From the NCBI GenBank assembly GCA_964371225.1, contig CAYJNA010000115.1, forward strand, positions 1 through 7,075: a DNA stretch of 7,075 nucleotides, given 5' to 3'. A model generated the notes under the pieces. It did not search any database. It saw only the letters and a program-made list of their open reading frames with translations, and was not told the origin of the DNA. This document shows positions 5,637-7,075 of the stretch, piece by piece. The translations under genes and the position numbers were made by a program. This DNA is from CAYJAD01 sp964371225. Lineage in GTDB: Bacteria; Desulfobacterota; Desulfovibrionia; Desulfovibrionales; Desulfovibrionaceae. Position 1 is the stretch's first letter; each line of letters opens with the position of its first letter.

Positions 5637-6236
5637 CTAGTCATGTATTACAGGACTGCATGTCACATGGCGTTGAAAAGTCTTACAAAATAATCCTTTC
5701 TTCACAGCAACTCTATCAACTTCTGCTTGGCAATCAACCTTACTGAGAAGTGCAAGGTGTATGGTGTCGGAATGAAGATGTATATAAATATCCTTCACGG
5801 CTCCAGTATGACTAAAATCAAGAGCGTCGGCAAGACGTATGATGCCAGCAAGAAAAAGCATAGCCTTGCGGTCTTTTTTAGATAAAGCCGCAAATCGTGC
5901 GTGTAAAATATGCGGCTCAGCACGACGATGGTACCTTGCCACCATGGCCACTAAATGGCGTATTTTGGGTTCCACAGGTATAGGCAAAGCTTGCGTATCA
6001 CTAATGCGCCCAGCGCGAATCATGGCTGCAGAGTTTTTATGATGTGCTTTTTTTCCGTGAAGCCAACCAATATCGTGAAGTTTTGCCCCCAAAAAAAGAA
6101 TATGCAACCACTTTGAATCTAAATCATGCAAACGTGAAAGGCCAGCAAACAAAGATTTGCTAAACCGAGCCACGCGCGCGCCGTGCTGTAAAGATTCTGC
6201 CAATACAGGGGAAAACGTTACAATTTTTTTGGACAT
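5637..6236 (-). CDS. Stand-alone HD-domain protein resembling the Ppx/GppA C-terminal domain
   Basis: This 199-aa predicted cytoplasmic protein consists almost entirely of an HD module. Landmarks are HGARVARFSKSLF (18-30), H54-D55 in AKLHDIGWLHG, HHKNSAAMI (65-73), RYHRR (101-105) and RLADALDFSH (134-143), followed by a beta-rich tail (YIHLHSDTIHLALLSK, 151-166). This order, including the HHKNS and RLADALD segments and the tail, is that of the C-terminal domain of long Ppx/GppA proteins. The next gene, ppx, has its own copy. HD proteins bind metal and often hydrolyse phosphoesters, but activity here is unproven. The ATG lies 8 nt after the ppk stop with no clear Shine-Dalgarno, which suggests translational coupling. 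I infer a role in polyphosphate or (p)ppGpp turnover, perhaps modulating Ppx or Ppk. Confidence 0.8.
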   Translation of the reverse strand: MSKKIVTFSPVLAESLQHGARVARFSKSLFAGLSRLHDLDSKWLHILFLGAKLHDIGWLHGKKAHHKNSAAMIRAGRISDTQALPIPVEPKIRHLVAMVARYHRRAEPHILHARFAALSKKDRKAMLFLAGIIRLADALDFSHTGAVKDIYIHLHSDTIHLALLSKVDCQAEVDRVAVKKGLFCKTFQRHVTCSPVIHD

Positions 6237-6244
6237 ATTTTCAT

Positions 6245-7075
6245 CTACTTACCTTCCCGCATGCGTAGCATTTCTTTTTGTGCATTATACGGTGTTTGTC
6301 CACGTGGTAATTTGCGGCGTATATAACTGCCATCTTCGTGTAATTCATATGCTTTTGCCGTGTCATTAAGATGCGTTAAAAGTATATCATCACGTAATTG
6401 CTTTTGTAAGTCAGGGTCTAAAATGGGTACGAGGGTTTCAATACGTCTATCCAAATTACGCGGCATAAGATCGGCACTGCCTGTATAGATTTTTGCTTGC
6501 CCGCCATTATGGAAGTAGTAAATTCTGGGGTGTTCTAAAAAGCGACCTACCAGAGACGTTACTTCAATATTATCACTAATTCCAGCAACTCCTGGGCGCA
6601 GACAACACACGCCGCGCACCTGCATGCGTATTTTCACACCGCTCATGGAGGCGCGGTATAAGGCTTGTATGCAGTCCTTATCAGCCACTTGATTGCACTT
6701 AATAAGGATTTTACCATCTCCATGTTTTTTGTGGCGCTGTATTTCTTGCTCTATGGCTTCAATAAGCTTGCTACGCATACTGGCAGGGGACACAAGAAGA
6801 TGTCTAAAGCCTTCCTGTTCTGCATAGCCTGTCATGGTGTTAAATATATCACTTACATCGGCGCAAATTTCAGGCTGTGCGGTAAATAATGCTAAATCTG
6901 TGTAAACTTTAGCTGTGGAAGGATTATAATTTCCTGTACCTATATGCACATAACGGCGCACACCCTGGGGTTCACGGCGTATAACAAGACACAGTTTTGC
7001 GTGAATTTTCATGCCGGGCATACCGTATACCACGTGTACACCGGCTTTTTCCATTTCTTCAGCCCAAGTGATATT
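6245..7075 (-). CDS. ppk: Polyphosphate kinase 1, C-terminal part (5' end outside the window)
   Basis: The frame is open from the right edge to a TAG at 6247-6245, giving the last 276 codons of PPK1, which reversibly transfers the ATP gamma-phosphate onto polyphosphate. The first visible residues are NITWAEEMEKAG, so the ATG at 7054 is internal. The C1/C2 phospholipase-D-like domains show GMKIHAKLCLVIRRE with the histidine in the position of the autophosphorylated residue, YVHIGTGNYNPSTAKVYTD, FNTMTGY, KCNQVADKDCIQALYRA, VRGVCCLRPGVAG, GRFLEHPRIYYFHNGG with the second conserved histidine (FLEH), and LMPRNLDRRIE. The C-terminus (YNAQKEML) is at the usual place, so the gene looks intact at this end. 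It is first of the visible operon, followed by the HD gene after 8 nt and ppx after that, pairing synthesis with breakdown. Confidence 0.95.
   Translation of the reverse strand, partial: NITWAEEMEKAGVHVVYGMPGMKIHAKLCLVIRREPQGVRRYVHIGTGNYNPSTAKVYTDLALFTAQPEICADVSDIFNTMTGYAEQEGFRHLLVSPASMRSKLIEAIEQEIQRHKKHGDGKILIKCNQVADKDCIQALYRASMSGVKIRMQVRGVCCLRPGVAGISDNIEVTSLVGRFLEHPRIYYFHNGGQAKIYTGSADLMPRNLDRRIETLVPILDPDLQKQLRDDILLTHLNDTAKAYELHEDGSYIRRKLPRGQTPYNAQKEMLRMREGK

Noticed and set aside
5409..5693. 94-codon plus-strand ORF across the HD/ppx junction
   Set aside because: It is the antisense shadow of two confidently assigned genes, with basic, low-information composition.
6242..6244. ATG just upstream of the HD gene start as an alternative start
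   Set aside because: It is in a different frame from the HD protein and reaches a stop within a few codons.
7052..7054. ATG as start of a 269-aa gene
   Set aside because: The frame is open upstream to the window edge and encodes NITWAEE, which is conserved internal PPK1 sequence; this methionine is internal.

Overview
The window holds six genes of a bacterium with AT-rich intergenic DNA and moderately AT-rich coding DNA. A PAS/AAA+ sigma-54 activator, two textbook -24/-12 promoters and a ppk/ppx locus point to a Gram-negative-type organism. A low-GC relative of the Desulfovibrio group is my guess from general gene content. I cannot fix the taxon from sequence alone.

Left half (1-3930): an amino-acid catabolism unit. 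The left edge carries the first 18 codons of an alanine dehydrogenase gene (ald, minus strand). Divergent from it is a 466-aa sigma-54-dependent activator (378-1778, plus strand) with a PAS sensor, a GAFTGA-containing AAA+ domain and a TyrR-like helix-turn-helix. Convergent with the activator is a 12-TM APC-family amino acid permease (1904-3379, minus strand). Both ald and the permease gene have a near-consensus sigma-54 promoter (142-157 and 3534-3549). Upstream of each promoter lie three copies of a dyad, AATGC-N6-GCATT: two good and one degenerate copy on the ald side, and two good and one weaker copy on the permease side. The N6 geometry is that of a TyrR box. The simplest reading is a local regulon: the activator binds these dyads and, on sensing a signal through its PAS domain, switches on uptake (permease) and deamination (Ald, alanine to pyruvate, NH3 and NADH). 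Some of the dyads overlap the activator's own upstream region, which suggests autoregulation.

Right half (3933-7075): a leftward polyphosphate operon. In transcription order it holds the C-terminal 276 codons of polyphosphate kinase ppk (5' end outside the window), a 199-aa stand-alone HD-domain protein that looks like a detached Ppx/GppA C-terminal domain, and a full 538-aa Ppx/GppA exopolyphosphatase that still carries its own HD domain. Gaps are 8 and 19 nt, so co-transcription is very likely. A perfect 17-bp hairpin lies just past ppx.

No tRNA, rRNA, CRISPR array, insertion sequence or phage gene was seen. The least conventional material is the cis-regulatory architecture of the left half and the duplicated HD module in the polyphosphate operon.
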